Assembly: GCA_949316235.1 (NCBI GenBank)
Contig: OX438757.1
Span: 11,774,657-11,838,656, forward strand
Reading direction: 5' to 3'
DNA from: Oegoconia quadripuncta
Lineage: Eukaryota; Arthropoda; Insecta; Lepidoptera; Autostichidae
Length of the DNA stretch: 64,000 nt
The position numbers and the translations under genes are program-made. The notes below the pieces were generated by a model. That model had not been told where the DNA came from. It made no database searches and was given only the letters and a program-made list of their open reading frames with translations. This document shows, one piece after another, positions 53,791-64,000 of the stretch. Position 1 is the stretch's first letter; every line of letters begins with the position of its first letter.

Positions 53791-54487
53791 GGCAGCTTAT
53801 ACCATCTTTAAGAGAAGGCTGTACCCAAACGTAAGACTGTTAATGTGTCAAACCCTCAATAGGCCATAGATAAGTTAGGTTTCTGGGAATTTGACGGAAA
53901 CTTGACGATTGCGAATGTAACAAGTTTCCATGCGTGTTCCTAAATTAGTTCTCATCAGTTCTGTTTAATATTGTAGTAGATAAAAAATGAAGACAATATC
54001 TAAGCTTATCTCAGGTTGTTTTGATAGTGCTGTTAAGTAAATTAGCTCTAAGTGCGTACACAATATCGCAGTTTGGGGTCAGATGTTGTATGTGCTTCGA
54101 TTGGTAGCATCAAATTGATATTAACGTGGATATCTATTGTACAGGTGACGGTACAACAATCGTAAGCTACCAGTGTAAGTAGGCCTCGCAACACTACTGG
54201 ACATATGGACGTAGCAAGTCCTGCCCTTATATAATAACTTCAACGGTATCGTCATCGATTACGTTGACCAATGAGAAACCGTCAAATTGCCGAGCGAGCG
54301 ATGAGCCAACCAATCATCACATGTCAGAACGTAACCGACGACGATAACGATGAAATTATATAATACAACCTCTGCCTTTACAGGAAATGTTAAAGTTGTC
54401 GTGACATGACATATTTATTAATTTTCATTTTTTAATTTTTTAATTATTTATTAAATACTAACCTTACAATTTTTCTTATTGTTTCAG
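53791..54487. other. unassigned DNA
   Basis: No recognised feature until the pyrimidine-rich tract ending TTGTTTCAG at 54487. Confidence 0.4.
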
Positions 54488-54601
54488 GTACTTTCCAGTT
54501 TACCAGTTTCACCAGGTGACCTAAACGACATGACGTTCGACAAGAATTATTGGATCGTCATAGGATTTGCAATAATGACGTTCTGCACTACATTTTCTTC
54601 A
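54488..54601 (+). CDS. candidate internal exon with a membrane-like segment (hypothetical)
   Basis: A good acceptor (TTTTTCTTATTGTTTCAG) is followed by 114 nt open in phase 0, VLSSLPVSPGDLNDMTFDKN then YWIVIGFAIMTFCTTFSS, and a possible donor TCA|GTAACA. The YWIVIGFAIMTF stretch is hydrophobic enough for part of a membrane segment. It is not a repeat elsewhere in the window. A SINE-D starts 16 bp after the donor. It joins in phase with the segment at 38171. No family recognised. The donor is weak. Confidence 0.3.
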
Positions 54602-54616
54602 GTAACAAATTATAAT

Positions 54617-54950
54617 ACATCATCATCATCTCAGCCCGTAGACATCCCACTGCAGGGATATAGGCCTTCCCTCTTGTTACAAGAGAGTATGGGGCCATAG
54701 TCCACCACGCTGACCCAATGCGGGTTGGGGACATCACAAGTCTTAGAATTTTTATTTTCTGGCATGCAGGTTTCCTCACGATGTTTACCTTAACCGTTTA
54801 AGAGCACTCGGATAAATGCACATAAGTAATTAAATTAAATTAAATTAAATTAAATTTAAAAACTCATTGGTACATTGCCCGCCTGGGAATCGAACCCGGA
54901 CCTCTTGAATTGACAACCTCCTCCATTGTCCATTACTTGTCTGGCATCTT
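54617..54950 (-). mobile_element. SINE-D copy
   Basis: On the left it has the CATCATCATCATCTCAGCCC and GACATCCCACTGCAGGGATA end. The middle has CAATGCGGGTTGGGGAC and GCATGCAGGTTTCCTCACGA. On the right is a tRNA-like head whose box B appears as GGGAATCGAACCC on the plus strand. An internal (ATTAA)n lies at 54831. It is a well-known lepidopteran SINE layout. Confidence 0.75.
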
Positions 54951-56118
54951 AGTTAGGTACTGCTGGAAAAAGCAAAAGATCAAGCCGTTTGAAATATATA
55001 AATAGGTAATGAATTTAAAATGGATTCTATAAAAATTAAATATTTTAGTTAGTAGCGCTATTTAACTACTATTATCTCCTAATAGAGCCTCTTTATTATT
55101 GAAAGTTAAACAACTGAGCACTCTTTACACAACAAACACTCGCAGACACTAGACACTCGGCGAAATCACTCACTCACACTTTCTCAGTCTCAGACACTAA
55201 TTAACGGAAGCCTGCAATTAGTGCGAGACACTCGACAATGGCTTTCGGAGCTTTAAAATTTAAGGGCCCTTTAATGAGATTAAATATTGTTGTGTTTGCT
55301 CTCTCTCCTATTCGTAGAAATCGTTAGCTATAAGTTAAGGTATATTTATTCACGATCTCGTCAACTTTGCTACTCTATTTTCCTAAATACGATTCTTCAT
55401 GAACTTTCCTTAGTACTGAATGGAACTGTGGGACCGCGATCCGACAATTGATAGTGGCGTCTTGCCTATATAGGCAATTTGCAACTTCGTTAGCGCAATA
55501 GTCTAGTAAGGATACACTTTTAACTACCTATAATCTTAAAGACCGTGATTTTTTGCACATGGATAGAATACTTGTCAGAGATAGAATAAAAATATTGTCT
55601 AACAAATCGGTAGCTTGCTTTAGATATAAACTTACAACTCCTGTAATTATTTTCAAAGAAATCGACAATTTCTTTATATTCATAAAAAATTTCACCGAGG
55701 GCAAATGACACGACTCAATAAACTATTAAAAAAAAATATTAGTAGCCATTGATTAATATTTTAAATCATTGCTTTAGAAGATCTTAGCACCTTCTACAAC
55801 ACAATGAAGTGCACAGTGGTAACTTAAATTTAATAATGTAGGTTTTATAACTATATCTGTACAGCTACAGAATCGTTAGAAAACATTTTTATTCTATTAC
55901 TGGTGGGTTCCTACTCTATTCTTTTACAAAACATCAGGAACTTTAAGATTATAGGAAATTCCATAAAAATTACGTATTTTAACTGGGCTACACTGTGATT
56001 GGTCGACTTAGGTAACGACTCCTCTTCAGAATAGTCAGAAACAGTTTTAATTCACTTTGCAAGAGTCTGTTAAAGACTAAACACCTGTGTTATAGATCAC
56101 CAGGTGTCTGTGAAAGGA
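54951..56118. other. unassigned, including a possible 5' UTR-like patch
   Basis: 55120-55240 is rich in CACT/AGACACTC words and is followed by ACAATGGC at 55238 opening 28 codons. I see no splice donor or domain, so no gene is called. Confidence 0.35.
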
Positions 56119-56446
56119 TTTTTTTTAATGCACAACTAGTTACCACTTGACCTCAATCACATCTGATGTTAAGTGAAGATGAGGCTGAAGGTGGAAGCGT
56201 ACTGACCCAGAAACCCCGTCTTATTTAGGGGACTGGCTATTTTATCTCTGATAACCGGAACATAACAATGTTATTAACATTGCTGCTTGGAGGCAGATTT
56301 AGAGAAGTTGGGGGTAGCTAGCCAGGCGGACATTTAAAATGCCCTTACACCAACCAAACCGAGTGCTAAACATGTACCCCGCTGGGGTTCGAACTCGTGA
56401 CCTCCGATTCATTAAATACGTTGTTTACATTGAGCCACGGAGGCGG
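56119..56446 (-). mobile_element. SINE-A copy
   Basis: Full-length minus-strand copy. T run and AATGCACAACTAGTTACCAC at the left, head with CCACGGAGGCGGT at the right. Confidence 0.88.
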
Positions 56447-56478
56447 TGAGGGAGGCGGAGGATAAACACCTGTCCCAC

Positions 56479-56730
56479 CTGTCATGTGCTTAACATGTGA
56501 CCACTAGTGGCATTTTTATACGAAGGTTTCTTGATTTCAAATATTAACGCTGATAATCTGAAGATATGCCTACTACTAATTTAATTTTTTGCTGTAATCC
56601 GTGCACTATTCTTTAAATAACCTGCTGACTGAAAGAATCTCACTACGGGATAAGTCTACTGTTGTACACATGTGGTTTCTTATTTTATACACGTGCACTT
56701 TCTGTTGTATAGTGAAACATTTACAAACAA
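56479..56730 (+). repeat. small relics: SINE-E head piece and LINE 3'-UTR piece
   Basis: 56490-56540 has CATGTGACCACTAGTGGCAT, as in the SINE-E head. 56625-56730 has CTGAAAGAATCTCACTACGG and GATAAGTCTACTGTTGTACA, a decayed form of the LINE 3' UTR at 39299. Confidence 0.35.
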
Positions 56731-56789
56731 ACCGTAACGAGTCATTATCATCAAGGTGTGAGCCATATTCCACCACGCCGTCGCATACA

Positions 56790-57110
56790 ACCGCCTCCGT
56801 GGCTCAATGTAAACAACATTGGGTTTACGATTCGGGGGTCGCGTGTTCGATCCCCAGCGGGGTACATTGAAGTACTCGGTTTGGTTGGTGGTAGGGCATT
56901 TTAAATGTCCGCTTGGCTAGCTACCACCATCTTATCTAAATCTGCCGCCAAGCAGCATTGTTAATAGCATTGTTGTGTTCCGGTTGTCAGAGATAAGATA
57001 GCCAGCCCCCCAAATGCGTTGGGGTTTCCGGGTCAGTACACTTCCACCTTCGACCTCATCTTCACTTAACATCAGGTGTGATTGAGGTCAAGTACCAATC
57101 CGTTGTGCAT
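56790..57110 (+). mobile_element. SINE-A copy without A tail
   Basis: Complete from ACCGCCTCCGTGGCTCAATG to CCGTTGTGCAT, then it changes at once into SINE-E sequence with no A run. This is a precise junction between two SINEs. Confidence 0.88.
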
Positions 57111-57330
57111 GCAGTCCCAGTGCAAAATGGTGGATTTGTCTCAGACTAGTGGCCAACTGACTGTGTCCGACATGGCTTGATGCTTACAATTGAAAATAAC
57201 CGGGATCGAGTAATTAACGTGCCCTTCCAACCACGGAAATATTCGTATTAAAGTAATACAGTCACCCATCTAAGAAGTTACCGCGCTAGACATTGCTAAC
57301 TTCGCTAATCGAAAACTAATAGCGAATGCA
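57111..57330 (-). mobile_element. SINE-E copy with best 5S-like head
   Basis: The minus strand begins CGATTAGCGAAGTTAGCAAT, GTCTAGCGCGGTAACTTCTT and AGATGGGTGAC, a clear likeness to the 5S rRNA internal control region (AAGC, GTCGGGCGCGGTTAGTACTT, AGATGGGGGACC). The body (CACGTTAATTACTCGATCCC, GGTTATTTTCAATTGTAAGC, GTCTGAGACAAATCC) parallels 9061-9335. Confidence 0.65.
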
Positions 57331-57356
57331 CCACTAACACAAAAATAATGAAGGAA

Positions 57357-57530
57357 TGAAAATTGGCAAAACAACCGACATTAGTCCTGTTCCATTCTTA
57401 ATCTCGATAAAGGGCATCACCAGATCTTAACCAAATTTATATAGGACAGCTCTAGCTGTATCAACCAAAAAAAATCTTAATCGGTAAACAATTGATGAAA
57501 ATATCGGTGAACGAACAATATCATTTCAGT
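57357..57530 (-). repeat. dispersed repeat R6, copy 2
   Basis: Shares CATCACCAGATCTTAACCAA and ATATCGGTGAACGAACA with 8156-8395. Confidence 0.4.
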
Positions 57531-57532
57531 CC

Positions 57533-57760
57533 GCAAATATAGGCCTTCCCTCGTATAATGAGGGAGTATGGGCCATAGCACGTTGGCCCAATGCGGGTTG
57601 GGGATTTCATATGCCTGAGAACGTTTTTTTCTCAGGCATGCAGGTTTCCTTCACCGTTTAAGAGCAGTAGGATAAATGCACATAAGTAATTAAATCAAAA
57701 TTTTAAAACTCATTGATACATGTCCTGCCAGGGAATCGAACCCGGACCCTCGACAACGAA
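57533..57760 (-). mobile_element. SINE-D copy
   Basis: TATAGGCCTTCCCTCGTATA, GCCCAATGCGGGTTGGGGAT, GGCATGCAGGTTTCCTTCAC and GGGAATCGAACCCGGACCCT in the same order as 54617-54950. Shorter at the left. Confidence 0.72.
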
Positions 57761-60189
57761 CATAGGTACTCAAACGCCAGAACGAACCCTTTAGTATCAC
57801 TAGTTCGATGATTTAGTTCGACGATCGAACTGATGATACTTTTAGTCTCATCAGTCCGATCGAACATACTCAAAAAAAAATACGACCGAATCCTTTTCTG
57901 GAGTCCGTTAATAAAAAGTACTTATTTTTAATAATTCGAGTATAATGATTGATCTGTTTTCCGACGTAGTTACATAAAGTTAGTATCCAACTACTTTTAA
58001 TATTGAATGGATGCAAAAGTTCATGGGAAATGCCATTACTTCTGAGCTCTTCCCGTTTTTTTTTCCAGGAAATCGCTTAAGTTAACTCGTTTACTCGTGA
58101 AACTTGCCTTGTGGTCGTATTGCCGAGATAAAACTTGCTTCGTGCCGTCCAATAAAACTGAGGTTTTCTGTTATCTGAATGATATTAGAAAGTATTTTTA
58201 TTTCAAATTGGTTTGCAAACTAGGTTACATGGACCTTAAGTGTCAAGAGTAGAATACATTCCGATGGCAAAAAAAATTGTCTAATGTCCAATCAGCAATT
58301 CAAATATACAAAAATGTCCAATCAGCTGTACTGGCAGTAAGGAGTAGCTGGAAATGATTTTATGAGAAAAAAAAACAATTTAACCACGGAAACGTCTTCT
58401 GTTCGCAATACCTAAATCTTACCTAAAAAACTCAGAATTCAAGATAAATTTGCAACAAGACATATATTTCAAATTTCATTTCAAATTAGTGAAAGTAGTT
58501 GACAAAGAATACTTTTAAAATTCTATACAATAGAACAGCTGCTCTCCGGAAAAGTAAAAGACGTTTTAGTATCGCGCAAAGGCCAACGCACGAACAGGTT
58601 CACTCGCTATGTCGAAACTACTACGTCATATGAAATCTCAAAGGAATGCTCCTATAATCAAATCAATTCATCTATTACAACACTCTTTTAAAAACGACGT
58701 AATGATAGAACACTTAATTCGGAGACATCTGAGAATTCTGTCTATCGAGTTGAAATCGATATATAAGTAGATTGTTCTTGTGTTTGAAGTCCTCACGAGT
58801 TGAAATTGGTACTATCTATTTGCAAAGTTACTCATTGTACTGTTACTTGGCTTCAAAGTCGATTTATGTTAAATAGATCTTGCAATTGAACATCTAGCTG
58901 ATAATAATAATCTTACACAATTTATTTTCCATTGATTTGCTATATAACATGCAAATATGTACTACTTACTCAATATTTATACATTACTATGTATAGATTA
59001 GGTCGTTGAAATAATCAAAATGGCACCATTTCATTGGTGCTAAAACGGGAGTTTGGAACCAACAACTCAGTCACATACCGACTTCGTTCGCAAACTATCG
59101 TATCAAATGCTGAGTTATGTTGTAAAAAATGCATCACTTACCACAGAACAGTAGCCAAAAAATGTGCGAGTATATCTTTTAAGTAGGTATAACAAACATA
59201 ATGTATTACTCGTAAAACTCTGATTTTTATTCAATATTGTATTTTTATCTTACATTTTTATGTGACTGTATATAGATTGTGAGCACAGACTAAAAAGTTT
59301 TGGTTGTGCGCGATTGGTTTTGGCCATTTATTCTTAGAAGAACTCTATTAGTTCTCGAGGATTGTAAGAGATGGCGCTGTTTTATCTACTAACAAAAGCA
59401 CGAAACAAGATTTGTTCGCGTGACCATATCTATAGCTTATAAATCAATGGACACAACGTCCATTTTGTGTGCTAGTAGTCAAAAACGATAGACTAGCCTA
59501 ATTTAGTTTTAAGCGTGTTCCGACTTAATCGACACCAATATTACTACAATGGAATATCTTCATCAAACTCGTTGAAGTTTTTGCCTGATTAGTCTCTTTG
59601 TATTACAAAAATGCATGGGTACCAGGTTAGCCAAAAAATTTAGAAGCAAAAGCTTAATCTCGACTAAGGTCATAAAAAAGTCAAAACCAAGAAAAAATTA
59701 CTTAATTATCATTACAATAAATGTAGACCCTTTCTATTCCGCTTTCTACTCTTTTTGGATCAATAATAAAAAGTTATTACCCAATTCAAATAATAACTAT
59801 TCAAATACGTTGCGAGTGCTTATATAATATATTGGAACGCGATCAGAGTGACGAGTGATTTATATTCAGGGGCAATTTGCCGTGTTTTTATGGATACCCC
59901 CGTTTTGGTACAGCTGTGCCAAACGCACCAAGTATTTTGTACATTTACCAGCAAAAGTTGCTGAACTGTTTTTGCAACTTTTTCATCTTATTTCAACACG
60001 ATAGAATTCGAGACAGACCGCCGAAAGGAGTTCGACGACAACTTTAGTTTAGTAAGTGTGTACCTTACAAAGTTTAACGTTTTTACTTCTTTTACAATAT
60101 AGAAAATAATTTTACAATATGGTTGGTGGCTCCATAGCTCGTTGTGTGACTTTGACTATTCTTTTAAAGTTCATAATTCAATTTAATTT
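57761..60189. other. unassigned 2.4-kb AT-rich stretch
   Basis: No repeat partner in the window and no recognised domain. The 70-codon frame at 59615-59827 is Lys/Asn-rich and probably spurious. This is the largest segment with no explanation. Confidence 0.4.
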
Positions 60190-60524
60190 AACCGCCTCCG
60201 TGGTTCAATGTAAACAACATTGGGTTTACGATTCGGAGGTCGCGGGTTCGATCCCCAGCGGGGTACATGTTAAAGTAGTTGGTTTGTTTGGTGGTAGGCC
60301 ATTTTAAATGTTCGCCTGGCTAGCTACCACCATCTTATCTAAATCTGCCGCCAAACAGCAATGTTAATAGCATTGTTCTGTTCCGGTTGTCAGAGATAAG
60401 ATAGCCAGTCCCCCAAACAAGATAAGGTTTCCGGGTCAGTACGCTACCGCATTCGGCCTCATGTTCACTTAACATCAGGTGTGATTGAGGTCCAGTGCTA
60501 ACCCGTTGTGCATAAAAAAAAAGA
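60190..60524 (+). mobile_element. SINE-A copy
   Basis: Full length with box B GGTTCGATCCC and the TTGTGCATA(n) tail. Confidence 0.9.
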
Positions 60525-60748
60525 AAGTATGACAATAATTTATTCACTATAAGTAGGCACACACAAACTTAACATATAAAACATAAAAAAGAACAAACTA
60601 CAAAATATATACATACACACATTTTGTGTACCAAAAGAGGAGTGGGACTAAGCATAATGCTCAGCTCCAAGAACGGAGCGCTGTTCTTCCGTACCACCCT
60701 GGGAGAGGAAAGTCACAATATGTAAGGTGAGTGTGTATTAGGTATTAC

Positions 60749-60802
60749 GTGCTTGTTACGTAAAAGGGAAGTATAGGTACTTCCCTGTTACGTAACAAGC
60801 AC
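60749..60802. repeat. 25-bp-arm hairpin
   Basis: GTGCTTGTTACGTAAAAGGG...AAGTA, a 4-nt spacer, then the complement ending GTTACGTAACAAGCAC, with one mismatch. No A run or target duplication is clear. Confidence 0.75.
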
Positions 60803-60844
60803 ATAATAATACTAGGGTATGTCATTATAATGCAGGTACTTCTA

Positions 60845-60930
60845 CTCACATCAAACACATCAAATGCTTGAGGACCAGAGGGCGGCTACGCGTACAGCAT
60901 TGTCTGTGGCAATGTAACTATGAATCGATG
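60845..60930 (-). repeat. LINE ORF2 terminus fragment
   Basis: ACACATCAAATGCTTGAGGA / CCAGAGGGCGGCTACGCGTA on the plus strand matches the end of the ORF2 relic at 10640-10890. Confidence 0.5.
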
Positions 60931-61144
60931 GAGTGGAGTATTTGAAAGTGACGAATAAGATAATAAATATTTATATATACGTATATACAGGTGTCATATA
61001 CAACTATACTAATGATTATATGGTACGAGTGTAATATATAGGTATGCATAAATACTATTATTATACAAGTCTATAATAACAAATCAATATAAGTCTATAA
61101 TAAACAAAACAAACAATAAAATAGTATCACTTTATATAAGGAAC
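60931..61144. other. unassigned AT-rich DNA
   Basis: No recognised feature. Confidence 0.4.
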
Positions 61145-61287
61145 AGGGGGGTAATTCTCATGCGTTCGACATTGCAATGCCGATAGATAATTCTATCATT
61201 TTCACACTTATACGTAAGTGCAAAAGTGACAAACCTATGAATGTCTGTCGATAGTGAAATGTCAAGTACTTGAGAATCAATCCCCTG
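61145..61287. mobile_element. palindromic MITE-D
   Basis: CAGGGGGGTAATTCTCATGC opens and the arm complementary to CAGGGGATTGATTCTCAAG closes. The inner GACATT and CGATAGA/CGACAGA words also pair. Arms of about 45 bp are moderately diverged. It lies just upstream of the transposase gene but is not obviously its terminal repeat. Confidence 0.6.
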
Positions 61288-61312
61288 CACAAACGCTTTG
61301 TTGGTTGACAGA

Positions 61313-61600
61313 TACCCTACCGGCGGCTCTACCGCCTAACTCGATTGCTTTGACTACTTGTATAGTTTATGACGTCATCTTGTCATTTGGTACCGCCTAC
61401 GAAAACTAGAGCTCATGCTATAGCTTTACTTTTTCAAACCAATATTGAACGCCTAAGTGAATGAAAACTGTATGGATTTGACAGATAAACGGTACCGCCT
61501 AAGGAATTCAAGATGGCGGCATTGTTGTCATATGGCTGTCATGAACTGTCATCAAAGCAGTTACGATTGCCTGACTGCTTTCATACAGAATTAACAAATA
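61313..61600 (+). promoter_or_regulatory. 5' flank of transposase gene with repeated (T)ACCGCCTA words
   Basis: CTACCGCCTAACTC (about 61328), GGTACCGCCTACG (about 61390), GAACGCCTAAG (about 61449) and GGTACCGCCTAAGG (about 61491). Subterminal word arrays of this kind can be transposase-binding sites. A CTGTCAT triplet follows. No complementary end is found downstream within the window. Confidence 0.35.
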
Positions 61601-61693
61601 TTTCCAATTTTATTCAATTTGTGCTTTGTATTTAGTACAAAATATTGCTTTATTTAAGTTTCTGGGTAATATATTGTGGATTCCTGCGTGCCT

Positions 61694-63134
61694 ATGCTGC
61701 TGCCGGAACGGACTTTTGTCGACACCTTTCGCCTGGGAAAGGACAATTTTAGGATGCTTTGTGAGGATTTGATGCCTCTTTTACATCCTACTCAAAGAAC
61801 ATCGGCTATTAAGCCAGAGATTAAGGTATTTATCAATTCAATAGATTCTTACAAAAAGTGATTTCTAAACCACTAACCTGTTATAATTTTTTATGCCATT
61901 GTGCTGTTGTTACAGATCCTGGCCGCCTTACAATTTTATGCCAGTGGTTCCTATCAAAAGTGTGTAGGCAATGACTTTAGCCTCGGCCTGTCGCAGACGA
62001 CAATGTCTGATTGTCTTGCGGAGGTGACTGATGCACTCAATCAAAGGCATATCTTGAGCAAGTATATCACTTTCCCAAAAACAACAAGTGAACGAAATGC
62101 AGTTGCGAGAAGGTAGCTTGGTTTAGTTTGGCTTATTACTTCTTATTATTATTAAGCTTTTTATTTCTATTTTCTAGTAATATATACCTACAGTTAAATT
62201 TAAGATAAGATTTCTTACATCTAGGGTTACTGTATACTATATTCGAAATATATTCTATTTATTCATTTACAATGGATCCCCTTCCCATGTTGTTGTAGGT
62301 TCAATGATCAGTTTGGATTTCCGGGAGTCCTAGGATGTCTGGATGGCACTCATGTCGCTATCATTCGTCCTAAGGACTATGAGGAAGCCTACTTCAACAG
62401 AAAGATGTACCATTCTTTGAATGTGTTGGTGGTAAGAAAGAAATGAAATAATAGCTTTCGAAATGCATGGAATATATTTATTATTGAAGTGTTTATTAAA
62501 ATAAAGTTGTTTTCAGATATGTGACGCGAATTTACGCATCTTACATGTAGATGCGTCATTTGGTGGTGCGAGCCATGACTCGCACATTTGGAATCTTTGC
62601 CCTGTCAAAGCTGGAATCCAAAGACTCCATGAGATGGGACAGAACTTCTGGTTCTTGGGTAAGTGCCATCATAAAGCAATTGTTGAACTAAAATTTCTAT
62701 ATGGAAATATTAAATGAATATTTAAATAAATTACAGGGGATTCCGGATATGCACAGAGGCCATGGATGATGACACCTATCCTTAATGCTCATCCGGGCAG
62801 TCCGGAGGAACATTATACGAGCAGGCATGTGCAGACTAGGAATGTGGTTGAGAGATGCTTTGGTATCTTAAAAACACGATTCCGATGTCTTTTGGCGCAT
62901 CGAACTATGCACTACACGCCTGAGAAAGCAGGGAAGTTTGTGAATGCGTGTGTCGTTTTACACAATCTGATCTGTGACTCGCGTATCGAGATTGACGAGG
63001 AGGCCATGAGCCGCGATCGAGAGCGTCAGCCAATGCGTGTCCCGTTGGCCCCTGCGGGCCGAGGGCGCGGTCCCTGCCCTGCGAGGCAAGCTGTTGTCAA
63101 CAGACTGTGGAATATTCGCAACCGCAACAACTGA
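61694..63134 (+). CDS. PIF/Harbinger (HARBI1-like) transposase, five exons
   Basis: Exons 61694-61825, 61916-62112, 62299-62431, 62517-62658 and 62737-63134. All introns are GT-AG and all phases agree, giving 333 residues, near the usual length for HARBI1-type proteins. Reading order: N-terminal PERTFVDTFRLGKDNFRMLC; helical region ILAALQFYASGSYQK and DFSLGLSQTTMSDCL; then the DDE nuclease with GCLDGTHVAI (first Asp), LHVDASFGGASHDSHIWN (second Asp), GDSGYAQRPWMMTP, and RNVVERCFGILKTRFRCL (Glu). It ends NRLWNIRNRNN. No stops interrupt it. ATG 61694 is the first in frame; the frame is open back to at least 61676, so an upstream exon is possible. The Myb/MADF partner protein usual for autonomous Harbingers is not seen in the window. 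It could be a live transposon, a recently dead one, or a co-opted gene. Confidence 0.9.
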
Positions 63135-63567
63135 AGAAGTAATTAATAGTAATCATTTTCATGCTATACTATACTAACACATGTACACTTTTAAAGAATT
63201 TACATCATTAGTGTACCAAATGTTTGTAATATGCATAGTTCTATGTTTATTATTTTTACCAATTAAAATATATAATACATACAATTACATTTACATAACA
63301 TGAATGTAATACTCGTATATACATAGATTAATTATCTAATATAGTACATCATCACATATTGGTTACTATGGGTTAAATTGGCAAGTGCACTTTTATCAGA
63401 AGATTCTAGGTAGTACTAATTTAAAAATATACTAAAATCTCCAAAATTATTTACAGACAAGTATCAAGAATACCAGCGAGGATTAGGAGGAGCAAGACTG
63501 CGACCCAGGATTAGAGTTTAGTTTCACTTGATTGTATGTTATAATTAAGTCTACTTTGCAATTGAAT
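63135..63567. other. 3' flank of transposase gene
   Basis: A possible 3'-UTR intron runs from GAA|GTAATT (about 63142) to TATTTACAG|ACAAG (about 63457). No second open frame is recognised. Confidence 0.3.
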
Positions 63568-63738
63568 CTAAATAATTAGGTTTATTTTGGATTGTAGTAA
63601 CTTAATTAATTTGTTATTGTATCTATCTAAATAATAAGATTTATTTTGGTTTGTAGTAACTTAATTCATTTGTTAACTATATTTATCTAAATAATTAGGT
63701 TTATTTTGGTTTGTAGTAACCTAATTTATTTGTTATGC
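63568..63738. repeat. 59-60-bp tandem repeat, 2.9 units
   Basis: Unit starts CTAAATAATTAGGTTTATTTTGG (units at 63568, 63627 and 63687) and continues TGTAGTAACTTAATT. It lies 430 bp after the transposase stop. Confidence 0.85.
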
Positions 63739-63886
63739 TTAGTTTTCTCATGGGATATAGGTTCCGAATGTGTGGTACCTTCTAAATAAAAACTCTTTTT
63801 CTACACTATAAATTAATTTTCATTTTCAAATAACCTCCTGCCTGCTACTAAGAAATATAAAATTTTTAAGATATCCCTACTTCCGT

Positions 63887-64000
63887 ACTAATATTATAAA
63901 TGTGTGTGTTTGTCTGTATGTTCCGTTTTCACGTCAAAACGGCTGAATCAATTTTGATGTAATTTGGAATGGAGATAGTTTAAGACCATAGGAAGGATCT
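63887..64000 (+). repeat. R4 copy, cut by window end
   Basis: CTAATATTATAAATGTGTGT, ACGGCTGAATCAATTTTGAT and GAATGGAGATAGTTTAAGAC, in the order of the other R4 copies. Confidence 0.5.

Noticed and set aside
55238..55328. Start of a gene at ACAATGGCTTTCGGAGC
   Set aside because: Only 28 codons, with no donor site at a sensible place and no recognised family.

Overview
This window looks like a transposon-dense intergenic or intronic stretch of a lepidopteran (moth or butterfly) genome. Base composition is AT-rich. The dispersed repeats are ones I recognise from Lepidoptera: tRNA-headed SINEs, the 'cgcgacttcgtccgcg' repeat, RTE tails reading EAYVQQWT, and LINE 3' UTRs ending in CAATAAAG. No bacterial, organellar or viral gene organisation is present. 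Almost every confidently assignable feature is a mobile element or its relic. Host coding evidence is limited to a few short exon-like segments of low confidence.

Layout. 0-21 kb: scattered SINEs (families called A, B, C, D and E here), RTE and other LINE 3'-end fossils, palindromic MITEs and unnamed dispersed repeats. 21.6-31.3 kb: one dispersed element that has expanded internally into a higher-order tandem array of 14-bp, 12-bp and about 110-bp units. Two LINEs are inserted in it: a 1.1-kb 3' fragment (23.9-25.0 kb) and a nearly complete 4.7-kb element (26.3-31.0 kb) with coiled-coil/SGNH-like ORF1 and APE endonuclease plus reverse transcriptase ORF2. ORF2 is open in the -1 frame and joins ORF1 at a canonical slippery heptamer, U UUA AAU, followed directly by the ORF1 stop. 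31-40 kb: relics, including a 5'-truncated LINE with a perfect 14-bp target duplication.

40.3-43.3 kb and 50.0-53.0 kb: two nearly identical, head-to-head 3-kb retroelements with a GC-rich 5' UTR, an intact 549-residue zinc-knuckle ORF1 (Gag), a structured 3' UTR and poly(A), but no ORF2 or reverse transcriptase. Both have target-site duplications. They are 'half-LINEs', comparable in logic to mammalian HAL1 and Drosophila HeT-A. Their 3' end shares stem-loops, two pairs of which have covaried, with a separate LINE fragment at 4.3 kb. This suggests they are mobilised in trans by a partner that recognises the shared tail. 53-61 kb: more SINEs and unassigned AT-rich DNA. 61.7-63.1 kb: an apparently intact five-exon PIF/Harbinger (HARBI1-like) transposase gene with its DDE residues.

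The insertions can be ordered by nesting: MITE-B in RTE fossils, MITE-C in a 5S-derived SINE, a half-LINE in MITE-A, and LINEs in the satellite. The least ordinary items are the half-LINE pair with its shared 3' structure, the frameshift-type ORF1/ORF2 junction, and a SINE family whose head resembles 5S rRNA. All family and fold assignments were made by eye. No database search or alignment was run.
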